From Paenibacillus nasutitermitis (GTDB taxonomy: Bacteria > Bacillota > Bacilli > Paenibacillales > Paenibacillaceae), in contig NZ_BMHP01000001.1 in NCBI RefSeq assembly GCF_014641075.1, positions 1,488,001 through 1,552,000 of the forward strand: a DNA stretch of 64,000 nt, in the 5' to 3' direction. The translations under genes were made by a program, and so were the position numbers. Below the pieces are notes generated by a model. It did no database searches. It was given only the letters and a program-made list of their open reading frames with translations, and was not told the origin of the DNA. Shown here piece after piece: positions 36,275 through 45,396 of this stretch. Each line of letters begins with the position of its first letter. Within the stretch, counting starts at the first letter, position 1.

Positions 36275-37333
36275 ATGGAAAAGGGCTATGATGTGCTGAT
36301 CGTCGATGATGAACCGATCATTCGCAAGGGTTTAAAGAAGATGGTAGAAGTGAGTGGCCGTCCGATCGCTGAGATTCGCATTGCTTCTTCTGGAGAAGAA
36401 GCGCTTGAGCGTATAAAGGAATCACTTCCTCACTTTGTATTTACAGACATTCGTATGTCTGATATGGATGGAATCGAACTATCCAAAATCATTCAGCAGC
36501 AAGGTTGGCCCTTGCAAGTCGTCGTCATTTCGGGCTTCGGGGAATTTCAATATGCTCAGAAATGTTTATCCTATGGTGTCAAGGAATTCTTACTTAAGCC
36601 GGTCCGATCAGATGAGTTCGGCAGAGTGCTGGATAAGTTGATCGACGGCGTCGGAATATCGAAAGCAAGAATAAGCCTTTCTATGTTGGAATTTGATATC
36701 GGCATGGAACGGATCAGTGATGCGATCTGGTACTTGAATGAGGACAACTTGCATTCGTGTCTAACTGATTGGAAGCGCTATACCGTCACACTTCATCTGA
36801 CAATGCAAGACTTTATCCAGCTGTATCAAGACGGACTTGATCGTGTAAACAAGCTTCTTAATCAGAAGGACATATACCCATTCGATAAAGTGCCTAATTT
36901 GGTGTCAGCCTCGAACGCGATGCTGGATGAAGGACTTGTATGTGCGCATTTTGAACAATCGATCTTTTCGATATTTCAAGATTTGCAGCGTAAGCGTAAG
37001 GGGAACGTTATTGACCCCATCAAAGCGGCCAAGGACTATATTGAGTCGCATTTAAATAAAGAAGTTTCGCTGGAGGAGGTGGCTGTTTATTTGGGGCTGA
37101 ATCCCTCCTATTTCAGCCAGCTCTTCAAACAAACGACCCGGGAGACATTCGTGCACTTTCGTATGAAGAAGAGGATGGAAAGGGCACAACGACTGCTGCA
37201 TAATGCTTCGCACCGCATGTACGATATCGCGGAAGAGGTCGGCTATACGGATTACTCACATTTTGCCAAGACGTTTAAGAAATGGTTTGGTATCTCTCCT
37301 ACAGAGTATCGATCAAAGCTCGGGATCGATTAG
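36275..37333 (+). CDS. YesN-type response regulator with AraC domain, cluster B
   Basis: 352 residues. Receiver domain with DDE at 11-13 and phospho-acceptor Asp58 in FVFTDIRMSDMDG, a short linker region, then an AraC pair (LEEVAVYLGLNPSYFSQLFK, MYDIAEEVGYTDYSHFAKTF). It is shorter than the cluster A and C regulators because the middle domain is reduced. The kinase starts 13 bp downstream. It probably activates the transporter through the motif at 39143 and 41090. Confidence 0.93.
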   Translation: MEKGYDVLIVDDEPIIRKGLKKMVEVSGRPIAEIRIASSGEEALERIKESLPHFVFTDIRMSDMDGIELSKIIQQQGWPLQVVVISGFGEFQYAQKCLSYGVKEFLLKPVRSDEFGRVLDKLIDGVGISKARISLSMLEFDIGMERISDAIWYLNEDNLHSCLTDWKRYTVTLHLTMQDFIQLYQDGLDRVNKLLNQKDIYPFDKVPNLVSASNAMLDEGLVCAHFEQSIFSIFQDLQRKRKGNVIDPIKAAKDYIESHLNKEVSLEEVAVYLGLNPSYFSQLFKQTTRETFVHFRMKKRMERAQRLLHNASHRMYDIAEEVGYTDYSHFAKTFKKWFGISPTEYRSKLGID

Positions 37334-37345
37334 GAGGTGCATGCA

Positions 37346-39139
37346 ATGAATCATTTCTCTTTGTCGCGACGACTAATTTTGTATTTCTCCATCGTGATTG
37401 TAGTTACATTGTCGCTGGTTGGCATTTACTCCTATGTGGCTGCATCGAAGGTGTTGGATGAACAACAGGAAAGCAGGCTGCGGCAGATCGTTGGCGGTAC
37501 GGTCAATCAGACCGAATTGTATTTACAAAGCTACGAGCGAGCCGGGAATGTCCTCATAACGAATGATAGTGTCAAGCGTTTTTTGGATATAGATCCAAAG
37601 GACAGCTACTCCTACATTACGTATTTAAATGCGATCAAAAGGGACGCGATCGCCACCGCATTCGAGCATTTTCCACATATGAATTCCATTTATTTACTCG
37701 GTAAACACGGTCGTTATATTCTTGAAAACAATTATGTTGCCCCTTATTATGAAATTGACAATCCCAGAGAATTGTATGATACGTACGCTGATATTATACA
37801 AAACAACAGCCGAATGCATATTCTCAACATGGCTTTAAGACCGGAATCGGATCGACGCGTTATTACGCTGGTGCGTCCTTTTCGCGGTTATTCGTCCTTT
37901 GATTACAACGGTGTGTTGGCCATAGAAATCAATGTTGCGGAGTTATCGACGTTGTGGGAGAGAATCGATCTTGGGCATGGGGGTTATTTTTTTATTGTGG
38001 ATTCGGAGGGGCGTTATATATTCCATCCCGACGAAGATCAATTCGGTCAACCGGTCCCTGCATTTATCGCCGATTCCTTACAGGGTGACGAAGGTTCTAT
38101 CATCGTAACTGATGAATCAGGAGCAAAGCATATGAATGTATGGAATTATTCCCCTTATTCCCGCTGGAAACTTGTCGTTTCCGTACCCATGAAGGAGCTG
38201 CGACTGCCTGCAACCGTGGTAAGGAATGTCGTGATTAGTGTTGGAGGATTCGCTTTGGTACTTGGTTTATTGATGGCTTTCCGTATTGCCCAATCCATCA
38301 CCAAGCCAATCAAGATATTGAAAGAAGGCATGCGCCAGACCGAGCGGGGCAATTGGCAGATGATCCCGAAGTTGGTGAGAAAGGATGAGATCGGGTCACT
38401 GATCCAAAGCTACAACAAGATGGTGAAGAGGCTTTCAGAAATGATCGAGAAGGTATATAAATCTGAGCTTGAGCGCCAGCGTGCAGAGTTTCAAGCTCTG
38501 CAGTTGCAGATTAATCCGCATTTCCTATACAACACCCTTGAGACGATCAATTGTTATGCAGTAATTAAAGAATCCAATGAAATTAGAGAAATCGTTGATG
38601 CTATGGCTTTTATGCTGCGTTATGCACTTCATATGAATCTGAATGAGATTACGGTTGCGAACGAACTAAACCATGTTCGGAATTACTTGATTATTCTAAA
38701 CCATCGTATGGAGCATGAGTTTGAAATCGATGTGGATATCGCGTCTGAATTGTTACTAGAGAAGATGGTGCGATTTACGCTGCAACCGCTTATCGAGAAC
38801 GCATTCGAGCATGGCTTCCGCAAGAGAATCGCAGAGCAACATCGAATTCGTATACATGCCTGGATAGATGAGCACGATTTTTGCATGACGGTAGAGGATA
38901 ACGGGTCAGGGATATCCGCAGAGAAGCTAGCGGAAATAAGATCAACACTGCTGTCGAAGCAACTTTCCAATAAAATTCCGCAGGGAAGACTCGGGGACAG
39001 TATAGGGCTGTTAAATGTACATCGGCGCATCCAGATGGCCCAGGGTGAACAATATGGACTATCCATCGATAGCTATCCAGGCAAGGGGACGATGGTCACG
39101 ATCCGAATGTACCTTGAAGGCAGGGATACCTTCTATTGA
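37346..39139 (+). CDS. YesM-type sensor histidine kinase, cluster B
   Basis: 597 residues. Membrane helices at about 10-31 and 292-314 bound an extracellular dCache-like sensor; HAMP follows, then QLQINPHFLYNTLETI (His392) and the ATPase domain with VEDNGSGI. Start: ATG 37346, with AGGAGG 8 bp upstream; the GTG at 37337 lies within that site. It partners the YesN gene just upstream and stands before the transporter genes. Confidence 0.93.
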   Translation: MNHFSLSRRLILYFSIVIVVTLSLVGIYSYVAASKVLDEQQESRLRQIVGGTVNQTELYLQSYERAGNVLITNDSVKRFLDIDPKDSYSYITYLNAIKRDAIATAFEHFPHMNSIYLLGKHGRYILENNYVAPYYEIDNPRELYDTYADIIQNNSRMHILNMALRPESDRRVITLVRPFRGYSSFDYNGVLAIEINVAELSTLWERIDLGHGGYFFIVDSEGRYIFHPDEDQFGQPVPAFIADSLQGDEGSIIVTDESGAKHMNVWNYSPYSRWKLVVSVPMKELRLPATVVRNVVISVGGFALVLGLLMAFRIAQSITKPIKILKEGMRQTERGNWQMIPKLVRKDEIGSLIQSYNKMVKRLSEMIEKVYKSELERQRAEFQALQLQINPHFLYNTLETINCYAVIKESNEIREIVDAMAFMLRYALHMNLNEITVANELNHVRNYLIILNHRMEHEFEIDVDIASELLLEKMVRFTLQPLIENAFEHGFRKRIAEQHRIRIHAWIDEHDFCMTVEDNGSGISAEKLAEIRSTLLSKQLSNKIPQGRLGDSIGLLNVHRRIQMAQGEQYGLSIDSYPGKGTMVTIRMYLEGRDTFY

Positions 39140-39142
39140 ATG

Positions 39143-39158
39143 ACCTAAAAAAAAACCA
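39143..39158 (+). promoter_or_regulatory. Cluster B motif, copy 1 (upstream of the permeases)
   Basis: ACCTAAAAAAAAACCA, identical to 41090-41105, 97 bp upstream of the first permease. ATAAA follows 6 bp later in both copies. Inferred regulator site or curved-DNA element. Confidence 0.5.
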
Positions 39159-39239
39159 TGATGGATAAAATGAATTCCTGTTCTGGCGGGTTGGCAGGCG
39201 ATAAGATAGGGAGACAAAATAAAGAAGGAGGCATATCTT

Positions 39240-40196
39240 TTGAAATCACAACCCGCAACAGCTGATCGCCCGCCCGCTCGCCAAATTCAGGAGGTACCAT
39301 TGCTTCGCTATATATTGAAGCATAAAATGCTGTATTTGCTATCGCTGCCAGGAATCATTTACTTCATTATATTCAAGTATATTCCGTTGGCTGGCGTTGT
39401 TATAGCCTTTCAGGATTATAATATTTTTAAGGGCTTCTCGGGAAGTGAGTGGGTGGGACTGGAACATTTCCAAAGAATGTTCCAGTATATGGATTTCTTG
39501 CGAATACTAAAAAATACGTTACTTATCGCCCTTTATGACTTGTTGTTTGCATTTCCTGCCCCGATTATCATCGCACTCTTGTTGAATGAAATTCGCTTAC
39601 TGATGTACAAGCGTATCATTCAGACGGTCATCTACATGCCCCACTTTCTTTCCTGGGTCATTATAGGAGGTATTTCCATGGCCGTTCTTGGTGTTGATCA
39701 AGGACTGTGGAATCATATTCGTGATTGGTTCGGACTTGAACGGCTGTTCTTCCTGGGAGATGCGAAATATATTCGCGAAGTCCTTGTCGGCGCAGGGATA
39801 TGGCGGGACACGGGCTGGGGGACGGTTGTTTATTTGGCCGCGATCGCAGGAATTAATCCAGTATTGTATGAAGCCGCCGAGGTGGACGGAGCGAATCGTT
39901 GGAAGCAGACGATATCGATCACCGTTCCATCGCTATTGCCGACAATTGTCATTTTATTTCTACTGCAGATTGGCAACTTCCTAGACTTTGGTTTTGAGCG
40001 GGTCTATATATTTCTGAACACACTGAATATTTCCAGTGGAGATATTTTGGATACGTATATTTATCGGGTAGGTTTGCTTGATATGCAACTAAGCTATACA
40101 ACCGCCATAGGTATGTTCAAGTCTGTTGTAGGGTTGTTGTTACTTGTACTCGGAAATACAATCAGCCGTAGAGCAACTGGCGAGAGCTTGTATTAG
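39240..40196 (+). CDS. Oligosaccharide ABC transporter permease (LplB/YteP type), cluster B
   Basis: 318 residues. The first membrane helix is at about 30-50 (LLSLPGIIYFIIFKYIPLAG, the LplB signature), and the EAA loop is at about 209-231 (LYEAAEVDGANRWKQTISIT). The start is TTG 39240, with AGGAGG 8 bp upstream. LplB/LplC/LplA-type systems in Paenibacillus and Bacillus import oligosaccharides such as rhamnogalacturonan fragments; the substrate here is not known. The partner permease is 14 bp downstream. No ATPase gene. Confidence 0.92.
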   Translation: MKSQPATADRPPARQIQEVPLLRYILKHKMLYLLSLPGIIYFIIFKYIPLAGVVIAFQDYNIFKGFSGSEWVGLEHFQRMFQYMDFLRILKNTLLIALYDLLFAFPAPIIIALLLNEIRLLMYKRIIQTVIYMPHFLSWVIIGGISMAVLGVDQGLWNHIRDWFGLERLFFLGDAKYIREVLVGAGIWRDTGWGTVVYLAAIAGINPVLYEAAEVDGANRWKQTISITVPSLLPTIVILFLLQIGNFLDFGFERVYIFLNTLNISSGDILDTYIYRVGLLDMQLSYTTAIGMFKSVVGLLLLVLGNTISRRATGESLY

Positions 40197-40210
40197 GAGG
40201 TGAGGATCAA

Positions 40211-41083
40211 ATGAGAAAAGTTACAAAAGGAATGCGCATTTTTCAGCTTTTTAATGTGATATTCCTTGGATTAGTCGGAAGCGTTTCGATCATACCGATT
40301 GTGAATGTATGGGCACAATCGTTCAGTGGAGCTAATGCAATTCTGAACGGCAAAGTATTATTGTGGCCGGTCAATTTTACGCTAATTAATTATGATTATG
40401 TGCTTCACAACGAAACGATCTGGAGAGCGTTTGCGATTTCTATCTTTCTGGCATCTGTTGGGACAATGATCAATCTGGTGATGACGTCTTCACTTGCCTA
40501 CCCGCTTTCACGGCCGGAGTATCGGGGTTCCCGCGTAATCCTGTTGTTTATTATGTTTACGATGATCTTTAGCGCCCCGCTGGTGCCGGTCTATTTATGG
40601 ATAAAGCAGCTCCAGTTGCTCGATACGCTTTGGGTCTTAATTATTCCCGGTGCCATTAGCGCGTTTAACTTCTTTGTCATGCGTTCGTTCTTCCAGTCAA
40701 TTCCTTCCGAACTTATAGACAGCGGGCGTATGGACGGCTGCGGAGAAGCTCGCATTTTGTGGGGGATTGTCCTACCGTTGACCAAGCCGGTGATGGCGAC
40801 GATCGGCTTGTTTTATGCAGTCAATCATTGGAACAACTATACATCTGCTGTTTATTTTATTAATGACCGAAAGCTCTATCCTTTGCAAGTGAAGGTTCAA
40901 GAGATTATTTCCAATGCAAGTATGGTTATGCAAGAGGGTGTGTCCATCGATATCAGTCAGATGACGCCAGAAGGGATTAAGATGGCCGTCGTTCTCGTAT
41001 CGGCGCTTCCTATGATTATCGTTTACCCGTTCTTGCAGCGCTATTTCGTTAAGGGATTGCTCATTGGCTCGATCAAATCGTAA
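40211..41083 (+). CDS. Oligosaccharide ABC transporter permease (LplC/YtcP type), cluster B
   Basis: 290 residues, membrane helices starting at about 16-35, EAA loop at about 168-190 reading LIDSGRMDGCGEARILWGIV, in which the usual EAA is replaced by DSG, a known variant in this subfamily. C-terminus RYFVKGLLIGSIKS. Start: ATG 40211 behind AGGAGGTGAGGATCAA. The binding-protein gene follows after 123 bp with its own motif copy. Confidence 0.92.
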   Translation: MRKVTKGMRIFQLFNVIFLGLVGSVSIIPIVNVWAQSFSGANAILNGKVLLWPVNFTLINYDYVLHNETIWRAFAISIFLASVGTMINLVMTSSLAYPLSRPEYRGSRVILLFIMFTMIFSAPLVPVYLWIKQLQLLDTLWVLIIPGAISAFNFFVMRSFFQSIPSELIDSGRMDGCGEARILWGIVLPLTKPVMATIGLFYAVNHWNNYTSAVYFINDRKLYPLQVKVQEIISNASMVMQEGVSIDISQMTPEGIKMAVVLVSALPMIIVYPFLQRYFVKGLLIGSIKS

Positions 41084-41089
41084 GCCATC

Positions 41090-41105
41090 ACCTAAAAAAA
41101 AACCA
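41090..41105 (+). promoter_or_regulatory. Cluster B motif, copy 2 (upstream of the binding protein)
   Basis: ACCTAAAAAAAAACCA, exactly matching 39143-39158, 7 bp after the permease stop and 117 bp upstream of the binding-protein start. Confidence 0.5.
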
Positions 41106-41206
41106 GAAATCATAAAGAAAAACAATGTACCTTTCGTCTGCATGGCATTAGAGTAAATAAAGAATATTGGCGATATTCATAATATTGAAACATTGGGGGA
41201 GTAGAA

Positions 41207-42778
41207 GTGAGTAAGAAAAGAGTGCTTTTGGCAGCGGTTTCAATGGTCCTCGCGTCTGGCGTATTGTCGGCATGCAGCAGTTCGAATAATGGAAATAATG
41301 AGGGGACCGGAAATCCGAAGAAGAGTGCAGATCCATCTCAGCAAGAGGAGGCAGCCAAATTTTCTCTGGTCTTTACCGGCCGCGGGCAGTATGTTGAATC
41401 GCTTACTGATATCAATAAGGATCCATATGTAATGGAGATGGAAAAGCTGTCGGGAACTGATCTGGATATCCAGTTGATTCTAGATAAGGATTTTGACCAA
41501 AAAATGACGTTATTGATGAGTTCAGGGGATATCCCGGATGTGGTTCTTGCGAGAGGGGGAATTTATGATTCGGCGCTTGCTGGAGGAGCTAAGGCAGGAG
41601 TGTTTATGGAACTGGACGACTTGCTGAAGGAGCATGGTCAAACCTTGCTGGAGAAGATCCCACAGGCGGCATGGGATCGAGTCAAACTTGACGGCAAGAT
41701 TATGGGGATCCCTGCCTGGAGATCAGTTACGAACAGCGAAGCTACCTATATTCGAAAAGATTTTATGGAGAAAGCTGGGATCACCGAAGTACCGAAAACA
41801 GTGGACGAATACTTGGACATGCTGAGGGCATTTAAGAAAAATGGCGTGGAAGTACCAATGCTGGCTCAAGATAAATTCAGGCAGTCGAAGCAATTCTTTG
41901 GGGCGTATGATGTCCACCCTACACAATATGAATTAATCGATGGCCAGGTAGTTCCAAAGTTTTTCAAAGTGGATGCCATGATGAAAGCGTTGAATGTTTA
42001 CAAGACGTTACTTGACGAGGAACTAATCAGCAAGGAATTTACGACGAATAATGCAAACAATCTGGCCAACAACGTATACACCAATAAGCACGGCTTATTT
42101 ATGCTCGGACCGGCATCGCTGAACGCTGTGAATGCCAAATTATTGGACTTGAATGCCGAGGGAGAATTTATCAATGCAATGTCCCCAGTGGGGCCGGACG
42201 GCAAGGGAGGACCACCGGAAGGCAGTCCCGTCGTTTCGGTGATCATGGTGAATAGCAAAGTGTCTCAGGAGAAAGCGGAGAATATTATCAAATTCTTTGA
42301 GTGGCAAGTGTCTGAGGAAGGCGCAAAATTCCATACGTATGGGATTGAAGGAAAAACGTATACGGAGGAAAATGGCAAGATCAACTATACTCTGCCTACA
42401 GAACCAGAAGAGATTAACCGACAAGAATTCCATCAACATTACTTATGGTGGATTAACGAGAAGTCTTACCAGCCAAGAGAACTAATCGATCCCGCATCCA
42501 AGCCAGTTATCGATTGGCTGACGAATGAACTGGTGAAGGAAGGCCGCGGTTCGATTGAATTCGATCCGCCGCTGGAAGGAATTCAGAAAAATCCTGACTT
42601 GGCGGGCGATTCCGACTTCATCATGGAGCATATTATGAAAATGATCTATGGGCAAGAACCAATTACGAACTGGCCCAATGTGATTGAAGAATGGAAGAAG
42701 CGCGGTGGAACCGGGCTTATCGAAGAAGCGACCGAACGCTACAATAGCAAGGATGGAGTATACCTGCCGATTGACTAG
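41207..42778 (+). CDS. Extracellular oligosaccharide-binding lipoprotein (LplA/YtcQ type), cluster B
   Basis: 523 residues. Lipobox LSAC with Cys23 and a Ser/Asn/Gly-rich linker. The mature fold fits the larger LplA-type binding proteins (DKDFDQKMTLLMSSGDIPDV, GIPAWRSVTNSEATYIRKDF, and the tail EEWKKRGGTGLIEEATERYN). It binds the oligosaccharide outside the cell for the 39240/40211 channel. Start: GTG 41207 after GGGGGAGTAGAA. A hairpin terminator lies between it and the sulfatase. Confidence 0.92.
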   Translation: MSKKRVLLAAVSMVLASGVLSACSSSNNGNNEGTGNPKKSADPSQQEEAAKFSLVFTGRGQYVESLTDINKDPYVMEMEKLSGTDLDIQLILDKDFDQKMTLLMSSGDIPDVVLARGGIYDSALAGGAKAGVFMELDDLLKEHGQTLLEKIPQAAWDRVKLDGKIMGIPAWRSVTNSEATYIRKDFMEKAGITEVPKTVDEYLDMLRAFKKNGVEVPMLAQDKFRQSKQFFGAYDVHPTQYELIDGQVVPKFFKVDAMMKALNVYKTLLDEELISKEFTTNNANNLANNVYTNKHGLFMLGPASLNAVNAKLLDLNAEGEFINAMSPVGPDGKGGPPEGSPVVSVIMVNSKVSQEKAENIIKFFEWQVSEEGAKFHTYGIEGKTYTEENGKINYTLPTEPEEINRQEFHQHYLWWINEKSYQPRELIDPASKPVIDWLTNELVKEGRGSIEFDPPLEGIQKNPDLAGDSDFIMEHIMKMIYGQEPITNWPNVIEEWKKRGGTGLIEEATERYNSKDGVYLPID

Positions 42779-42794
42779 GTAATTACACGGGTTA

Positions 42795-42846
42795 AGCACA
42801 CTTCCACTTGGTCGAAAGATGATGACCAGGCTGAAGTGTGTTTTCT
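42795..42846 (+). terminator. Terminator after the binding-protein gene
   Basis: CACACTTC at 42797-42804 pairs with GAAGTGTG at 42833-42840, with an inner TGGTC/GACCA pair, then TTTTCTC. Some read-through to the sulfatase is likely because no separate promoter is obvious. Confidence 0.75.
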
Positions 42847-42910
42847 CTTTGGGTTTCAAGTCGATAAGTACCTGTTACGAAGTGAAATCGAAGTAAGGTG
42901 GGAACGGGAT

Positions 42911-44413
42911 ATGGCTAGCAAAGATAAGAATAAGCCGAACATCGTATTTATTTTGACTGACGATCAGGGGCACTGGGCGATGGGGTGTGCGGGAAACGAC
43001 GAGATCAGAACACCGAATATGGACGCATTAGCGGATAGAGGTGTACGTTTTGAAAACTTCTTTTGCGTCTCGCCGGTATGCTCCCCTTCACGAGCTTCGT
43101 TGATGACAGGGAAAATACCTTCCTGTCATGGCGTTCAGGATTGGATTAAGGTTGGGAATATGCATTACGAAGGGCAAGCAATCGAATATTTAAAGGATCA
43201 TAAAGGGTATACGGATTATTTGGCTGAGAACGGCTATGTATGCGGGATATCAGGGAAGTGGAATCTAGGTGATAGCTTGAAGCCGCAGAAGAGCTTCTCG
43301 CACTGGTTTGTGCACAGAGCTTCTGGATCGTCCTACAACGATATACCGATGGTAAGGGAAGGTGACGTTGTCGAAACCAAAGGTTATCTAACGGATGTCA
43401 TAACTGAGGATGCGCTTGAATTCATCGACAGTCAAAGTCAGCATGACAATCCATTCTATATAAGCATTCACTATACTGCACCGCATAGTCCGTATATTGA
43501 TCAACATCCTGGGGATCTTGTAGCTTCTTATGATGATTGCGAGTTTAAAAGCTGCCCACAAGATCCGACTCACGAATGGGGTCAAGAATATCCCATTACT
43601 CTGCAATACAGTGACTCACTTGCATCGCCAGAGAGGACACGACCCATCGACGTCAAAGAGCATCTTAAAGGGTACTATGCTTCGATTACTGCAGTAGATA
43701 ACAATCTTGGCAAGATTGTAAAGAAAATTGAGTCATTAAACCTTTCAGAAAGCACACTTATTATATTTACCGGAGATAACGGATTTAACTGTGGTCATCA
43801 CGGCATTTGGGGCAAAGGCAACTCAACGTACCCTCACAATCTATATGATACTTCTGTCAAAGTCCCAGCGATCTTCAGCCAGCCTGGCCGTATACCTCAA
43901 GGGGTTGTAAGCAGTGCGCTAGTAAGCGGTTATGATGTAATGCCTACATTATTAGACCATGCCGGCGTTACTTTTACACCAGAAGAGAAGATGCCTGGAA
44001 GGAGCCTAGGTCCCATCATGCAAGGCACATCGTCAGATGATGAAGAATCTGTCTTTGTATTTGATGAGTTGGGTGCTGCGCGAATGATTCGGACAAAAGA
44101 ATGGAAATATATTCATCGTTATCCGCTAGGGCCATGTGAATTGTACGATTTAACGCAAGATCCGGGTGAGAAATACAATTTGCTCGATAAACAGAATGCA
44201 AAGCTAGACTCGCCAGATCAGGATGATTTAGTCGCAAAGTTGAAGCATCAGATGGAATTATGGTTTTCTAAGTATTCCGATCCTGATAAAGACGGACGTC
44301 ACTCAGGCGTGTCGGGAAGAGGACAAATTAACTTAGTTGGCCTTCAATCAGAAGGGAAGCCTTCATTTAATCCTCTGGAAAAGGTCAAGAACATTTTATC
44401 TCATGAAAGGTAG
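42911..44413 (+). CDS. Sulfatase (type I, Cys-type)
   Basis: 500 residues of the arylsulfatase family. Metal ligands start with ILTDDQG (Asp17, Asp18); the active-site motif is VCSPSRASLMTGK with Cys57, which must be converted to formylglycine; the second metal strand is FTGDNGFNCGHHG. It removes sulfate esters, probably from a sulfated glycan. There is no signal peptide, so it acts on imported substrate. ATG 42911 is preferred over in-frame upstream codons. The maturase needed to activate it (anSME or FGE) is not in the window. Confidence 0.9.
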   Translation: MASKDKNKPNIVFILTDDQGHWAMGCAGNDEIRTPNMDALADRGVRFENFFCVSPVCSPSRASLMTGKIPSCHGVQDWIKVGNMHYEGQAIEYLKDHKGYTDYLAENGYVCGISGKWNLGDSLKPQKSFSHWFVHRASGSSYNDIPMVREGDVVETKGYLTDVITEDALEFIDSQSQHDNPFYISIHYTAPHSPYIDQHPGDLVASYDDCEFKSCPQDPTHEWGQEYPITLQYSDSLASPERTRPIDVKEHLKGYYASITAVDNNLGKIVKKIESLNLSESTLIIFTGDNGFNCGHHGIWGKGNSTYPHNLYDTSVKVPAIFSQPGRIPQGVVSSALVSGYDVMPTLLDHAGVTFTPEEKMPGRSLGPIMQGTSSDDEESVFVFDELGAARMIRTKEWKYIHRYPLGPCELYDLTQDPGEKYNLLDKQNAKLDSPDQDDLVAKLKHQMELWFSKYSDPDKDGRHSGVSGRGQINLVGLQSEGKPSFNPLEKVKNILSHER

Positions 44414-44419
44414 TATACG

Positions 44420-44950
44420 ATGAATGTACTGGATGTCATATCGATTGACCTTTTATCTCAGAATTGGCTTGATAATAGGGAAATTTTTTTACGTATTATT
44501 ATAAGCGGAATCCTCGGATTGCTTATCGGCTGGGGTCGAACAAACAAACACAAGCCGGCAGGTGTCAAAACCTATTCATATGTTACATTGTCATGTACTT
44601 TAATCACAATTATTTCTATACATAGTGCTGCCCAGTACAGTGGAGATTTTGAATCAACGATGATGGACCCAATGCGCCTTGCGGCACAAATTGTCACAGG
44701 ACTTGGATTTATCGGAGCCGGTGTTATTCTAAAAGACGGTTTACAAGTGAAAGGATTAACTTCAGCAGCCATGATTTTTTTTTCAGGTGGGATCGGAATT
44801 GGAATTGGTGCAGGCTTTTACGAATTTACCATCTTTGCCATGATTACATCCATGGTGATTTCAAAAATCGGAAGCTTTCTGGAAAGAAAACTAGAACGCA
44901 AACAGCAAAAGGCGGATCCTATTCCATTCGACTGGGAATTAAAGCTTTAA
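44420..44950 (+). CDS. MgtC/SapB family membrane protein
   Basis: 176 residues with about four membrane segments: IIISGILGLLIGWGRTNKHK, VKTYSYVTLSCTLITI, RLAAQIVTGLGFIGAGVILK and GLTSAAMIFFSGGIGIGIGA, the MgtC signature order. The family influences Mg2+ and phosphate stress and P-type ATPases, not sugar use directly. It begins 6 bp after the sulfatase with AAAGG overlapping that stop, so it is the last gene of cluster B. A link to sulfated or phosphorylated substrate use is speculative. Confidence 0.88.
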   Translation: MNVLDVISIDLLSQNWLDNREIFLRIIISGILGLLIGWGRTNKHKPAGVKTYSYVTLSCTLITIISIHSAAQYSGDFESTMMDPMRLAAQIVTGLGFIGAGVILKDGLQVKGLTSAAMIFFSGGIGIGIGAGFYEFTIFAMITSMVISKIGSFLERKLERKQQKADPIPFDWELKL

Positions 44951-44970
44951 ACCAAAGGAGGATCAGCCAT

Positions 44971-45204
44971 TGAAGCTGGCGGTTGGCATTATCCTTGATT
45001 TTATTGAGCATCATTCATGTCATTTATGGAGAAAAAGCACATATCAGTTTATTAAGGAAACTGGATTCAAATGAAAGCTTAATAGGTTTGTTAGATCAGA
45101 TAATCGTTAATCATGTGCCTTCAGCCCAGTTGCCTGTAATATTAAACCGCAATCTTTTTATGTGCCTTTTCTGCAGTTTTTACCACGATCACTTTCAGAC
45201 TTAG
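44971..45204 (+). pseudogene. Small membrane protein gene, probably frameshifted
   Basis: TTG 44971 has a strong site AAAGGAGGATCAGCC, but its frame ends after 34 codons. In the next frame from 44983 the sequence reads ALSLILLSIIHVIYGEKAHI and DSNESLIGLLDQIIVNHV, a membrane helix plus a charged region. Joining the two needs one frame change near 44980. No family recognised. 45205-45319 holds nothing I can support. Confidence 0.35.
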
Positions 45205-45319
45205 CCGCAATGGAGCGTTGGCATGTTCTACGGAAAAAGTCTTTTTTATTTTTATGAGATTTTTCACAAACGCTTTGAATCCCTTCTCCTCGTTATCGGA
45301 CATCACTTTTCATAAAGTG

Positions 45320-45351
45320 TTGACATTTACACTAGTGTCATACTTTAGAAT
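45320..45351 (+). promoter_or_regulatory. Promoter with long spacer and palindrome (MerR-type layout)
   Basis: A consensus TTGACA at 45320-45325 and TAGAAT at 45346-45351 are 20 bp apart. A perfect palindrome ACACTAGTGT is inside the spacer at 45329-45338. Overlong spacers with a central palindrome are typical of MerR-family activated promoters. It lies 45 bp upstream of the reductase gene. Confidence 0.6.
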
Positions 45352-45396
45352 TTGCTTTGAGGGTAATGAAACCTAACCATATAAGGAGGAAACAAT

